64,000 bases of DNA, taken from contig OZ029919.1 of assembly GCA_964023275.1 (NCBI GenBank), positions 1,570,001-1,634,000 on the forward strand, in the 5' to 3' direction. A program made the translations under genes and the position numbers. Positions 12,026 through 22,384 of the stretch are shown here, in pieces (within the stretch, counting starts at the first letter, position 1; each line of letters starts with the position of its first letter). The notes under the pieces are model-generated. The model made no database searches. It was not told where the DNA came from and saw only the letters and a program-made list of their open reading frames with translations. Source of the DNA: Norana najaformis (Eukaryota > Annelida > Clitellata > Crassiclitellata > Hormogastridae).

Positions 12026-12172
12026 TGCCTGCCTGCCTGCCTGGATCTTGACTTGGAACCGAAATCTTTTGCCTATCGATTTTGTTTTGACTGAGCGCCT
12101 GTGAATAAGGTGGTTCCCGCTTCTGAGCTTTTGTTGGGCGCTGTAGAAATCTTGAGATTACGATTACGATTA
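11795..12172 (+). mobile_element. ATTACG-tail LINE, longer 3' copy with ORF end
   Basis: Begins further upstream than most copies: CACTTCACCCCTTGCAATAT..., which in sister copies encodes an LRRSFTQ-LKT-LLF type end of a CR1/L2-like reverse transcriptase ORF (frame-disturbed here). Then CTTCTTCCCCTTATCTATC, a (TGCC)n expansion at 11957-12042, the common 3'UTR, GGGCGCTGTAGAAAT and ATTACGATTACGATTA. Confidence 0.8.
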
Positions 12173-12790
12173 GGACCCGTATTCCTTTTTACACAAGCGT
12201 TAAATGCGGTTAATGATATTATATGGCATCGGTAGCGAGCTTTTTAAAGGTGTGTAAAATGAGAATTCTATAATTGAGCGTTTAGCGACATCTTTTAACG
12301 CGGTTGAACTACTGTTCCTTTAACTGTAGAGCGAAGGACTTTAATGAGGTGCGTTAGGGCTTGCGCTTCTGTTCCAGCACATCCAGACTATATTGTCTGT
12401 CTGTAGTCTATAATAGATGGTTGAATTCGCATGCACAGCAGTATCTCCTGTTTGCAGACATTGCCATGCGGACTGTCTGCTCGTGTGGGCGGAGTGAGGA
12501 GGACTCTGAATGACTGGTAAAAATTGAAAGCCTGATTCGTTACGTCTGCCAATTCCGTCAATGTAGACGCCGGAGGGAGCGATAAACGCTACAGTTTTTG
12601 GCACAAGGACGACCCGTTTGGATGTTTGCTTTGAAGTCTGGAGTACGGTGAGGGTAGACGGCCTGCACTACGGGGATCCCTGGGGCCTGGGTACGTGTGT
12701 AGGGAGGGATCCCAGTGGGATACGTGGCTTTCGGTCGATTTCTCGCTGTTCCCGTGTACGGTACACTGCGTCGAAGGGTGTTTTGTGTAA
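12173..12790. other. No recognisable feature
   Basis: Unique sequence with short frames on both strands; no domain. Confidence 0.35.
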
Positions 12791-12794
12791 TGGT

Positions 12795-12945
12795 AATCTC
12801 GGAAGTGTTTCACCACCTCACAAAAGCTGCATCAGACCAGCTAAGTTTCTCATTGGTGATTTATCAAATCCGGTCAGCAAGAACCAAGTTGTTGAGGTCA
12901 GTTTTGGTGCCAGGTCACGATCCGTGGTCAGACCGTGGGAAGAGA
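12795..12945 (-). mobile_element. Old, diverged ATTACG-type LINE 3' end
   Basis: GTAATCTCGGAAGTG, ACCAGCTAAGTTTCTCA and GTGCCAGGTCACGATCC occur in the order expected of the reversed 3'UTR but with strong divergence. Confidence 0.4.
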
Positions 12946-13057
12946 GTGTGATGCAAAGGAAGGAGGCGGTTATGATGGCAGTGGTTGTCGTAGGATGGTC
13001 CATGATCGGGTTTAGGATAGGATAGTTTGAAAGTTTGGTTTTTAACGTGGAATGGGT

Positions 13058-13120
<63 letters not shown>

Positions 13121-13175
13121 AACAGACAGACAGATAGACAGACAGACAGAAACAGACAGAGAGACAGAGAGGAGA
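13058..13175. repeat. (CAGA)n microsatellite
   Basis: About 25 CAGA units with AACAGACAGA interruptions. Confidence 0.95.
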
Positions 13176-13299
13176 GAGGGCAAGCGGAGGAGAGGTCACA
13201 TTTACAGGTGAATAGGAGGATTAGCCGATTGACAGGGGGGTCATAGGAGAGTTTGCTACCGTGGTCTGCGGGCGGCGTTCATACTGACTTCCTGGAGTA

Positions 13300-13380
13300 G
13301 TCCAGACTGTGGACCATGTTCGTAGCGCTGCATCAGCTGATGTCCTTATAACGGCGCTATAGAGGTTATGAGATTAGATG
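13300..13380 (+). mobile_element. LINE 3'UTR tail
   Basis: GCATCAGCTGATGTCCTTAT and AACGGCGCTATAGAGGTTAT resemble the tail at 9960-10030. Confidence 0.45.
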
Positions 13381-13584
13381 GGCGAACGGGAAAGTAAATT
13401 GTCTAGGCGCACGCAGCAGTGTCTGCATTAGCAGTCACTGCTGTTTAGACGTGAGCCGTGGTTGGAATGTTGAAGCTGTATGACGTCCCTCTCCCGGATA
13501 TTTGTAAATTTTCACGTATTTTTCCGGATATTCGCTTATTGGCATTCGCAATATTTTTCACACGACTGTCGTATTTTGCGGTGG

Positions 13585-13900
13585 TGTGCGTATTCTGGTG
13601 GTGGTGCTGGTGGTTGAGGTGGTGGTGCTGGTGTTCGAGGTGGTGGTACTGGTGCTGGTGGTGGTCCAGGTGGTGGTACTGGTGGTCGAGGTGGTGGTGC
13701 CTGTGGTAGAGGGACTAAGGTGATGGTGGTTAGTGTGGTACTGGCGTTGGTGATGGTGGTCGAGGTAGTCCGGGTGGAGATGGTAGAGGTGGTAGAATTG
13801 GTAGTAGAGCTGGTGGAAACGGTGGCAGAGGTGATGGAATTGGTGGTAGAGGTGGTGATGGTGTTGGTGGTTGGGGTGGTGGTGATGGCCGTGGCAGCGG
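13585..13900. repeat. (GGT)n-rich repeat
   Basis: GGTGGTGCTGGTGGT-type, G-rich on the + strand. The Thr/Pro-rich minus frame is an artefact. Confidence 0.85.
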
Positions 13901-14104
13901 GTGGGCGGTTAAGTGGAAAGAGATGGTGGGTAGAGAATACTCCAGCTAGAGTCCTTGGTGAACCTGACCCCTCGTCCTCCGTCTTGTGCCGCTTAATTCT
14001 TTGCAGACGGCACCCGTAGCCCCGCATCTCTCACCTTTGACCTCTCCTTCCATTCGTCTTCCAACGGCCGCCGCCTCTGGCGCCGCCGTGCGGACAACGG
14101 CGCA

Positions 14105-14118
14105 ACTATAAATAGAGG
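14105..14118 (+). promoter_or_regulatory. TATA-box-like site after a GC-rich block
   Basis: CTATAAATAGAG follows GGCCGCCGCC...GGCGCCGCCG. A start would fall near 14140, but only TCTG/TGTG repeats follow and no gene is visible. Confidence 0.25.
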
Positions 14119-14129
14119 GCGCCCCCATG

Positions 14130-14635
14130 GTAGGTACAGCTGTCTTTGTGTTTGCCTCTGTGTATGTTTCTTTGTGTGTCTCCGTCTCTGTGTGTGTCTG
14201 TGCGTGTTTCTTCGTGTGTTTGTGCATCTGTATGTCTGTATGTCTATCTCTTCGTCTATCAGGATCCGTCCGTCTGTCTGTGTGTGTGTGCGTTTGTGTG
14301 TTTCTGGGTGTCGTATCTCTCCGGCTATCTGTGTTCAGCTGTATGAGTGTCTGTCTGTACGTTTGTGTGTGTCTGTGCTTGTCTATGTCTGTGTGTCTGT
14401 CTGTGTGTCTTCTTGTATCTGTCTTCCTGTCTGTGCGCTTGTATGTCAGTGTGTCTGTCGTGTTCTAGTTTCGTCCTAGAAATGAGAGGTTGCCGGGTCA
14501 TTTAAGAATAGCTGCTGGTTGCAGACCGTCTGAGCGATGATGGGATTCAATGCCACCTGTTAAGTATGATTTGTCTCTCTCGGTCTGTCTGTCTGTCTCT
14601 GTCCCTATCTGTCTAGCTATCTGTCTGTCTCGCTT
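14130..14635. repeat. (TGTG)n/(TCTG)n repeats
   Basis: Dense TGTGTGTCTG stretch to 14465, and CTGTCTGTCT at 14580-14632. Confidence 0.85.
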
Positions 14636-14703
14636 CTACCTGTTAACTATGTTACTGGGTTGGCCTGAGTTTGTTGGCGGAGGGATTGGATTGGATTGCG
14701 TGC

Positions 14704-15189
14704 TACCTGTTAGAATATTCTCTTACCTTACCTGTTAGAATAATCTCTTATCCTACCTGTTAGAATAACCTCTTATCCTACCTGTTAAAATAATCTCTTA
14801 TCCTACATGTTAGAATAATCTCTTATCCTACCTGTTAGAATAATCTCTTATCCTACCTGTTAGAATAATCTCTTATCCTACATGTTACAATAATCTCTTA
14901 TCCTACCTGTTAGAATAATCTCTTATCCTACCTGTTAGAATAATCTCTTATCCTACCTGTTAGAATAATCTCTTATCCTACATGTTAGAATAATGTCTTA
15001 TCCTACCTGTTAGAATAATGTCTTATCCTACCTGTTAGAATAATCTCTTCTCCTACATGTTAGAATAATCTCTTATCCTACCTGTTAGAATAATCTCTTA
15101 TCCTACATGTTAGAATAATCTCTTCTCCTACCTGTTAGAATAATCTCTTATCCTACATGTTAGAATAATCTCTTATCCTACCTGTTAAC
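14704..15189. repeat. 25-bp minisatellite, ~19 units
   Basis: Units contain CCTGTTAGAATAATCTCTTA followed by TCCTA. Variants (CATG for CCTG, TTCTCC for TTATCC, GTCTTA for CTCTTA, TTAAAA, TTACAA) are shuffled through the array. Confidence 0.95.
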
Positions 15190-15539
15190 TCTCTAAAACT
15201 GTAGGAATCGGCTTATTTAGTGTGGGCGTTTGGGATTGCATACGAAATGTGCAGCGGTATATGTATGGTAGAGTATTGCATGGGTTTGAGTTGTAGTCTA
15301 TTGTTTTGTATTGTATTGCATTTCTGTGCATAGTATTGTGTTGTATTTGGTATAGAGCTATTGGCCGAGACGGTTCTGCCATCAGTATAGGCGAGAGTGA
15401 ATTATTGGCTACTGTCTAATTGCGATCAACTTGAATGCGAGGGGATTATTGGTGGGATTATTAAGGCAGTTTGTCCTGGTCCAATGTTTAAGCGCAGTAC
15501 TAGCGAGCAGATAGTCCATCCTTAGACTGGGTGAAACAA

Positions 15540-15640
15540 CTTGTCCATGGTCGGTGTCCACTCATCAGGCTCGAACCCACAATCGTTGGCTTGCAGATCG
15601 AGCGCGCCACCGAATAGACAATCGTGCCGCATAAACCTCC
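15540..15640 (-). mobile_element. tRNA-derived SINE head fragment
   Basis: Reverse strand has the GGTTCGAGCC B-box region, then GTGGACACCGACCATGGACA, similar to 19920-19945 and to the fragment at 63950. Confidence 0.55.
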
Positions 15641-15675
15641 TACTACGAAACACCGCCTTCGTCAACACCGTCTTA

Positions 15676-15908
15676 AAAATCGTAAATCGTAAACTCGAGA
15701 TTTATACAGCGCCCAAAGAAAGCCAAGTCACGGAAATCAGCTTATTCACAGGCGCTCAGTCAAGACAAAATCGATAGGCAAGAAGGGTTCGGTTCCAGGT
15801 CAAGATACAAGAGTCAGGCAGGGAGACAAATCAGACGGCTATGATGGATGGTGTTTGGAATTGGATCTGGAGGACAGACAAGGGGAAGAAGAGGAATCAG
15901 GATCAGCT
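15676..15908 (-). mobile_element. ATTACG-tail LINE, 3' end
   Basis: AATCGTAAATCGTAAACTCG tail, ATTTATACAGCGCCC, CAGCTTATTCACAGGCGCTC, AAAATCGATAGGC, GGTTCGGTTCCAGGTCAAGA, AGGGGAAGAAGAGGAATCAG. Confidence 0.85.
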
Positions 15909-16016
15909 ATAAAAATTTCCTACCGAATGAAATTATCACGAAGCTCCCAGATTGACCGTGGAACGCCACGATTTGACCGATCGTAAAACTGAGCGCATTC
16001 AGTAGCAGTTCCATAG

Positions 16017-16125
16017 TTTAACGACATCTCATGGCATCAAAGGCCGTTGACGTCGCCCTCCTCCTTTATCCAGGCTTGGGACTGGCACCACCCGACTAAA
16101 GGCAGTGGCGGAGTTCGGAGCGCAG
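16017..16125 (+). mobile_element. SINE-D copy
   Basis: TTTAACGACATCTCATGGCA, AGGCCGTTGACGTCG, TTTATCCAGGCTTGGGACTG, CACCACCCGACTAAAGGCAG, TGGCGGAGTTCGGAG. Confidence 0.6.
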
Positions 16126-16745
16126 TTAATTAACGCCATCGATTTCATTAAGGCTTGACCTACCTGGCGCAAATGCATGGCGAACGGCCAGCCTGCTGTA
16201 ATTATTACCCTAGCTACTGGTGGTCAGACTATGCGAACAGCTCAGGTCAGTAGGCGATCCAGAGCGGTCACATCAATTATGCATCCAAAAACGGCGGCGT
16301 CCACAAAAAAACCAATAAATTGTGTACCTGGTGACTGGGCCTAAGTTCCTAAAACGCTGGTCAGTCGGTCGGCCAGCGCGGGTTCAGGCCTTTCATCTAT
16401 TTTTACGGCACCGAAACAGGTCTGCGCGCTTTACGGGTCTTCTTTGGGCGGGCCGATATCGCCCAGGTAGCCGCAGTGCATGTCTGGCTGACTGGTCGTC
16501 TGTATGTCCGTCCGTCGTTCATACCATCTGTCCGTCCATCCGTCTTTCTGTCTGTCCGTCCGTCCGTCGTACGTCCACGAATGACGTCTTTTCTGCTGAT
16601 GACCTGGTGCAGCGAGAGCGAAGGTTTGTCCTGGACGCGGATTTATGCTCGCGTTCGTTAAGGTGAAGCCGAGTAACGGCTGAATTGCATTGACTTGTTC
16701 GGATAAGTAAGTAAGTAATGCATTTGTTAGCACGCCATATGTCCA
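16126..16745. other. No gene; simple repeats and a tail fragment
   Basis: (CCGT)n/(TCTG)n at 16500-16570. At 16697-16755 an (AAGT)n run and AATGCATTTGTTA also found at 24735-24775: the reversed 3' end of a short element with an (ACTT)n tail. Confidence 0.5.
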
Positions 16746-18115
16746 TCGGCTGAGCGAGGAATCGTAGGCTAAGCAGGTAGCTTAGATGTGGAAAGCATTG
16801 ACTTTCTTGGCTGAGCGGGTAGCTTGCCTATAACCAGCTGTGGAAAGCATTGACTTGTTTGACTAAGGAGGTAGCTTGCCTATAACCAGCTGTGGAAAGC
16901 ATTGACTTGTTTGGCTAAGCAGGTAGCTTGTCTATAATCAGCTGTGGAAAACATTGACTTGTATGGCTAAGGAGGTGGCTTGTCTATAATCAGCTGTGGA
17001 AAGCATTGACTTGTATGGCTAAGGAGGTGGCTTGTCTATAATCAGCTGTGGAAAGCATTGACTTGTATGGCTAAGGAGGTGGCTTGTCTATAATCAGCTG
17101 TGGCAAGCATTGACTTGTTTGGCTAAGCAAGTAGCTTGCCTATAATCAGCTGTGGAAAGCATTGACTTACTTGGCTAAGCAGGTAGCTTACATATAAGCA
17201 GCTGTGGAAAGCACTGACTTGTTTGGCTAAGCAGGTAGCTTACCTATAATCAGCTGTGGAAAGCACTGACTTGTTTGGCTAAGCAGGTAGCTTGCCTATA
17301 ATCAGCTGTGGAAAGCATTGACTTACTTGGCTAAGCAGATAGCTTGCCTATAATCAGCTGTGGAAAGCACTGACTTGTTTGGCTAAGCAGGTAGCTTGTC
17401 TATAATCAGCTGTGGAAAACATTGACTTGTATGGCTAAGGAGGTGGCTTGTCTATAATCAGCTGTGGAAAGCATTGACTTGTATGGCTAAGGAGGTGGCT
17501 TGTCTATAATCAGCTGTGGAAAGCATTGACTTGTATGGCTAAGGAGGTGGCTTGTCTATAATCAGCTGTGGCAAGCATTGACTTGTTTGGCTAAGAAGGT
17601 AGCTTGCCTATAATCAGCTGTGGAAAGCATTGACTTATTTGTCTTAGCAGAGCTTCCATGTAATCTATGATTGAATCATTGACTTATTTGGCTAAGCAAG
17701 TAGCTTGCCTATAATCAGCTGTGGAAAGCATTGACTTACTTGGCTAAGCAGGTAGCTTACATATAAGCAGCTGTGGAAAGCACTGACTTGTTTGGCTAAG
17801 CAGGTAGCTTACCTATAATCAGCTGTGGAAAGCATTGACTTATTTGTCTTAGCAGAGCTTCCATGTAATCTATGATTGAATCATTGACTTATTTGGCTAA
17901 GCAAGTAGCTTGCCTATAATCAGCTGTGGAAAGCATTGACTTACTTGGCTAAGCAGGTAGCTTACATATAAGCAGCTGTGGAAAGCACTGACTTGTTTGG
18001 CTAAGCAGGTAGCTTACCTATAATCAGCTGTGGAAAGCATTGACTTACTTGGCTAAGCAGATAGCTTGCCTATAATCAGCTGTGGAAAGCACTGACTTGT
18101 TTGGCTAAGCTGTGA
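16745..18115. repeat. 52-bp satellite, ~26 units, higher-order organisation
   Basis: Units carry AAGCAGGTAGCTTGCCTATA and ATCAGCTGTGGAAAGCATTG. A block beginning GGAAAACATTGACTTGTATG at 16946 returns at 17414, exactly 468 bp (9 units) later; the variant GCTTCCATGTAATCTATGAT recurs ~205 bp apart near 17652 and 17858. Each unit holds a CAGCTG E-box. Confidence 0.95.
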
Positions 18116-18345
18116 TAGGAAACATTAGCTAACTGGGCTAAAAGTTAGCTTCCATATAAGCATCGGTAGAAAGCTTTTGATTTGAATGATTAGTTGACTT
18201 AGGTCAAGCTATAAGCATTGGAAGAAGGCACCAACATTTGGATTTAGCATTTTAGCTTACTCATAAGCATTAACTGAAAGCATTGACTTGGGCTAATCCT
18301 TTAGCATATTGTCTAATCCATTAGCACTTGTCTAATTTTTGGGAT
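18116..18345. repeat. Degenerate 52-bp satellite, left of the LINE
   Basis: Units such as AAGCATTGACTTGGGCTAAT, strongly diverged. Confidence 0.65.
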
Positions 18346-18395
18346 AGTCCATTTTCTCTGGTCTACTGTCGTCTTGATGTGCCAACTCGGTTTTT

Positions 18396-18945
18396 ACAGG
18401 TATCTCAAATCTTGAACTCAAAAGGCTTCAACGCATCCAGACTTCCCTGGCTCGTGTAGTCCTGCGCACGCCTTCTTGCACAAATTCCATAACCTTGTTA
18501 AGCCAGTGCACTGGCTTCCTGTGGAATTCCGGATAAGATTTAACTAGCCTGTCTGAGCTACCAAATCCTTACCATGAGCACTCCTACCTACCTTCAGTCA
18601 CTAGTCTCACCTTACATCTCGAAACGCAACCTACGATCTTCGGGTACGGGCCTCCTAGCTGAGCCACGATGCAGAAATGTCGTGGGCTCTCGTGCATTCC
18701 ACGCTGCTACCCCGAAGGAATGAAACCGACTACCAATGCTTCTTCAAAGCTCAAACTCTCTTTCTTCCATCAAGAAACGCCTGAAAACTCTATTTCTCAC
18801 TGGCTTTCAAACACCTGGATATCTAGCTGTTGTTCACCAGGCGACTGACTAACCGCGCCTCAGATTCGCATTTTGTGTGGCCCTGCATGCATTAAATTTC
18901 TTCGTAATAATAGTAATAAATAAATTAATAAATAATAATACTACC
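18396..18945 (+). mobile_element. CR1/L2-type LINE, 3' fragment
   Basis: Encodes NLELKRLQRIQTSLARVV, a CTGFLWNSG stretch that is the usual LHWLPVEFRI motif in the wrong frame, then SRAFHAATP and SSIKKRLKTLFLTGF, the usual end of the reverse-transcriptase ORF. At least one frameshift and one stop. Ends in an A/T-rich (TAA)n tail at 18905-18945. Confidence 0.8.
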
Positions 18946-19220
18946 TATAAGCAGTAGCAGAAGGATTTGCTTATCAGGTTGATATTTTGGCTTGTCCAGA
19001 TGCGCGGGTAGAAGCTATTGACTTTTGGAATACCTACTGAAGTTCTTCATAATCATCTGTTGAAAGCATTGGCTAACTTGGCAGATTTCTTACCACAGGC
19101 CTGAATATCAGCTTTGGTTGAAGGCTTTGACTTTTAGGACTAATTAGCTTAGCTTATCCCTAAGCAGTAGTTAAAAACATTGAGTGACTTGGCTGGTCAG
19201 TTAGCTACCAGTTGTTAATA
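18946..19220. repeat. Degenerate 52-bp satellite, right of the LINE
   Basis: TATAAGCAGTAGCAGAAG, GTTGAAAGCATTGGCTAACT and similar pieces resume the satellite pattern. Confidence 0.6.
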
Positions 19221-19820
19221 ACATCTCTGCACTTTATATCTCGTGCACTCATTGCAGTCGTGCATTCCAAGCCCAAGCCCTCCTTCCAAATCCACCGTCA
19301 GTAGTAGGTCAAATGGACAGCAGTTTCCCGTTCAAAAGGCCTCCTGCTCTCTGTATGTCTGTCGTTGTGGTTGAGTGTCGTTCTGTATGTCTGCCTTTGT
19401 GGCTGTGCATCTTCCCTTATTTGTTTGCTGTGTTATGCATTTAATTGTTTGTGTATTTATCCACGCCTACGATTCCTCGCGCAGGCCTCTTAACAAATAC
19501 ATTACTCTGCTGTCCTTACATCACTGCGCTAGAGAAACCCAGACTGAAGAGGACATTTTTAGCTGCTCCTTCTGACGGGCCAGCTGACTCAGCAGCTACC
19601 GTTTTGCCTCATCAACGGCGGCGAATCTCCGAGCGGCTAGTTAGGATGATGCGATCGCTATATGGGCCCAACAACTGTCTATTCGCGCGCATCGCATGTG
19701 CTATTTCGGCGCGGCCCCGACATCGAAGCGATAAGACAGGTGTGCGCGAAGTCTTACCGATAAAATTCCAGGTCGACTACGACTACTACTCAGCATGCCT
19801 GCTTGCTTGATAGTGTGAGT
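19221..19820. other. No recognisable feature
   Basis: Unique sequence with a few open frames of 66-121 codons on the + strand, none with a domain. Confidence 0.35.
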
Positions 19821-19824
19821 CCGG

Positions 19825-19990
19825 CTCGGTGGTTGGGAACAGGAGGAGCCTTGTTCGGCGCGGTTGTTTGTTCGGTAGCGCTCCGGGCTGTAAGTCAGCG
19901 CTTGCGGGTTCGAACCTACTGCATGGACACCGACCTTGGACAAGTTGTTCCCACACACTTGCTTCGCGCCTATATCTAATCTCCTGTCTT
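19825..19990 (+). mobile_element. tRNA-derived SINE
   Basis: GCGCGGTTGTTTGTTCGGTA GCGCTCCGGGCTGTAAG, TGCGGGTTCGAACCTACTGC (B box), then GGACACCGACCTTGGACAAG. Confidence 0.65.
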
Positions 19991-21980
19991 CTAAAGCGCC
20001 GTTATCATGATGAGCAAGGGATGAGTAGATATGGTCGTTTCAAGTGAAACCGTAGTCAGTTTTGTACATGTAGGTCTAATTCGTTGGAGAAGTCGAACAG
20101 ATAAGGGAAGCTGGAAGGTATACGCGACGGTGACTGAGGAAGTTGAAAGCGATGATTCTTCAGGTTGGACGTGAATAACATTAACGAAGTCACTGATCTG
20201 GACATAGCGTTCCAAGGCTTCGGACTGAGGCTCTGCTAGTGACGACATAGGATTTGCACAATTTTCACAGCTAGGAATTTAGACTAGCCGTTGACAGTGT
20301 GTTCCGATGTACTGAGTTACATATTCAGTCAGTGCATCTGCTCGAAATTCGCTGGCCTGTTTTATAGATGGAAATTTGTTCCCCGCCGACTGACCGACCA
20401 TTGCCAGAACCCCATGCTGCTTACCAGGAAAGAGCTAAGTACCCGGGTTATCAAGAGATCTGGGTGTTTGTAGTGTTATTAAAACTACTGGATTTTGAAG
20501 GGGTGAACTTCGAGCGGTACATAAAAGGAGCTAGGTGAATGTCCTGGTAACTAATTTACCAACTAAAGAGCCATGGAAAAGGGCAGAAGCAGATGGGCGG
20601 TAGAGTCGACAATGGGTGGTATGGTGAAAGCATTCGGACGGTAACGGAAAGAACTTTAAATCGATTTTAGAGTAAACGGATCCAAGTTATTAATATTTTT
20701 AATTAATATTTAATTTAGTAATCAGGCATTTTGTTTTAATATAATTAATTATGACATACATTTTTTGATTTCTTTATATTGCGTCTGTCAACGTCACGTG
20801 GTCAGCGCGTCTGATTAAAGTCGCAAAATCGAATATCAGATATTGGGGAAACAGCAACCCATGAGGCTAATCAAGACCTTTGGATTTGAACTTTTTATTA
20901 AAACTTTGTAATTTAAGATTCTCCAAAACAATTCTGATTAACTTCCGTTTTTGTGGTCAGACTTCCTCTGTACGTCTGCTTCGGCGATGTGCCGAAGTCA
21001 ATATAGCGAATTCATTTTCTTTGTCTCTGCTAATTTCTCTCTTGCCGCTCTGTCTTTTGCTTCAATGTCGATAATTTCGAATAAAGAACAAGTGAATATT
21101 TTCATATGTTTGAAGAAATTGCAGATAGTGTTTCGAAGCGATGTGGTATGCAATGACGAATAAATGTTCAGTCGGTTGTGGTGGCAGTGGTGGAGGAGGA
21201 CCAGAAGGGCGGAGAAGGAAGAGGAGGAGGAGGAGGAGAAGGAGGAGGAGATGTGTAGGATTCTCGGATTTCCCTTTTGGTTTTTGACTGGACTCACTCT
21301 GGATTTTTGCCTGCACATGGATTTCGCTTGGCAGCAGCCATCGACTAATGCCTTGAGCATTATTACAATGGCTCCGTAGAAGTTCTCCGTCTGCATTAGA
21401 CTACAGTGATGGTAAAACATGCGCTGGTGTGGCGGAAGGGGTGTCGACACAGTTAGGGGTGGTTGGGTGATTTTTGAGCTAGTCGTGGGGTGTGGTACGG
21501 TCGTGTTCAGCCTGAAATGACCACCACACCCTTTATCGGTACCCGTCTGTGATGTGATGGACGCCGGAGTTGCATGACAATGCGTCGACTGTAGATGGCT
21601 GTTGGTTGCTTCGGAAACTTATTAGTATATGCACTGACCGGTTTTGGACATGAGTCAATCATTAATTTGTTTTCGGAGCATTGCCGGCTTAATTTGTATG
21701 ATTTGTCGTTCTTTGTAATTCTTCATTGTGTTTTTATTGCCTTTTTGTTCGTCAGAAAGACTGTTCCTGTTGTCGCTTTATTATTTTTTTAGGATCTTGA
21801 TATGCATTGATTAATTATCGGTTTAATATTCGTGGGTCGTCGCTTTAATACGATTCATTTGTTAGTTTAATATTTGTAATTCGTCTTTGTAATATGAACA
21901 CCGTTTGATCATAACAAGAGAGGAAAAGAACGAGATATGTAAAAATGTGGTGGTAGGTCAACATTAATTAAGTCACAATT
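19991..21980. other. No gene seen; small repeats
   Basis: A (GGA)n run at 21208-21252 and a LINE 3'UTR-like tail at about 21300-21385 (CCATCGACTAATGCCTTGAG, GGCTCCGTAGAAGTTC). The rest is AT-rich unique DNA that could include ATXN1 5' non-coding exons. Confidence 0.4.
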
Positions 21981-21984
21981 GAAT

Positions 21985-22330
21985 AAGGCGTAATTCATCT
22001 CATCAGTATGCACGAGTTGTCTTTTTAATATGCATAATTCGTCTAATTAATATGCACAAGTCGTCTTTTTAATATGCATAATTCGTCTAATTAATATGCA
22101 CGAATCGTCTCTTTAATATGCATAATTCGTCTAACTAATATGCATGATTCGTTTATTTAATATGCATAATTCGTCTAATTAATATGCACAAGTCGTCTTT
22201 TTAATATGCATAATTCGTCTAACTAATATGCACGAATCATCTCTTTAATATGTATAATTTGTCTAATTAATATGCATGAGTTGTCTGTTTAATATGCATG
22301 ATTTGACTCGTTAAAATGCACAATTCGCCT
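21985..22330. repeat. ~22/45-bp AT-rich tandem array upstream of ATXN1 coding exon
   Basis: About 15 units of TTAATATGCATAATTCGTCT alternating with TTAATATGCACAAGTCGTCT; ends 55 bp before the ATXN1 ATG. Confidence 0.9.
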
Positions 22331-22384
22331 GATTTCTTACATTGAAGGTAACGGACCCAACTCCCAGCACTGGTTACTGAGTCG

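Noticed and set aside
14704-15189. CRISPR-like array
   Set aside because: Head-to-tail 25-bp repeats with no spacers, in an animal genome; the same applies to 38849 and 44928.
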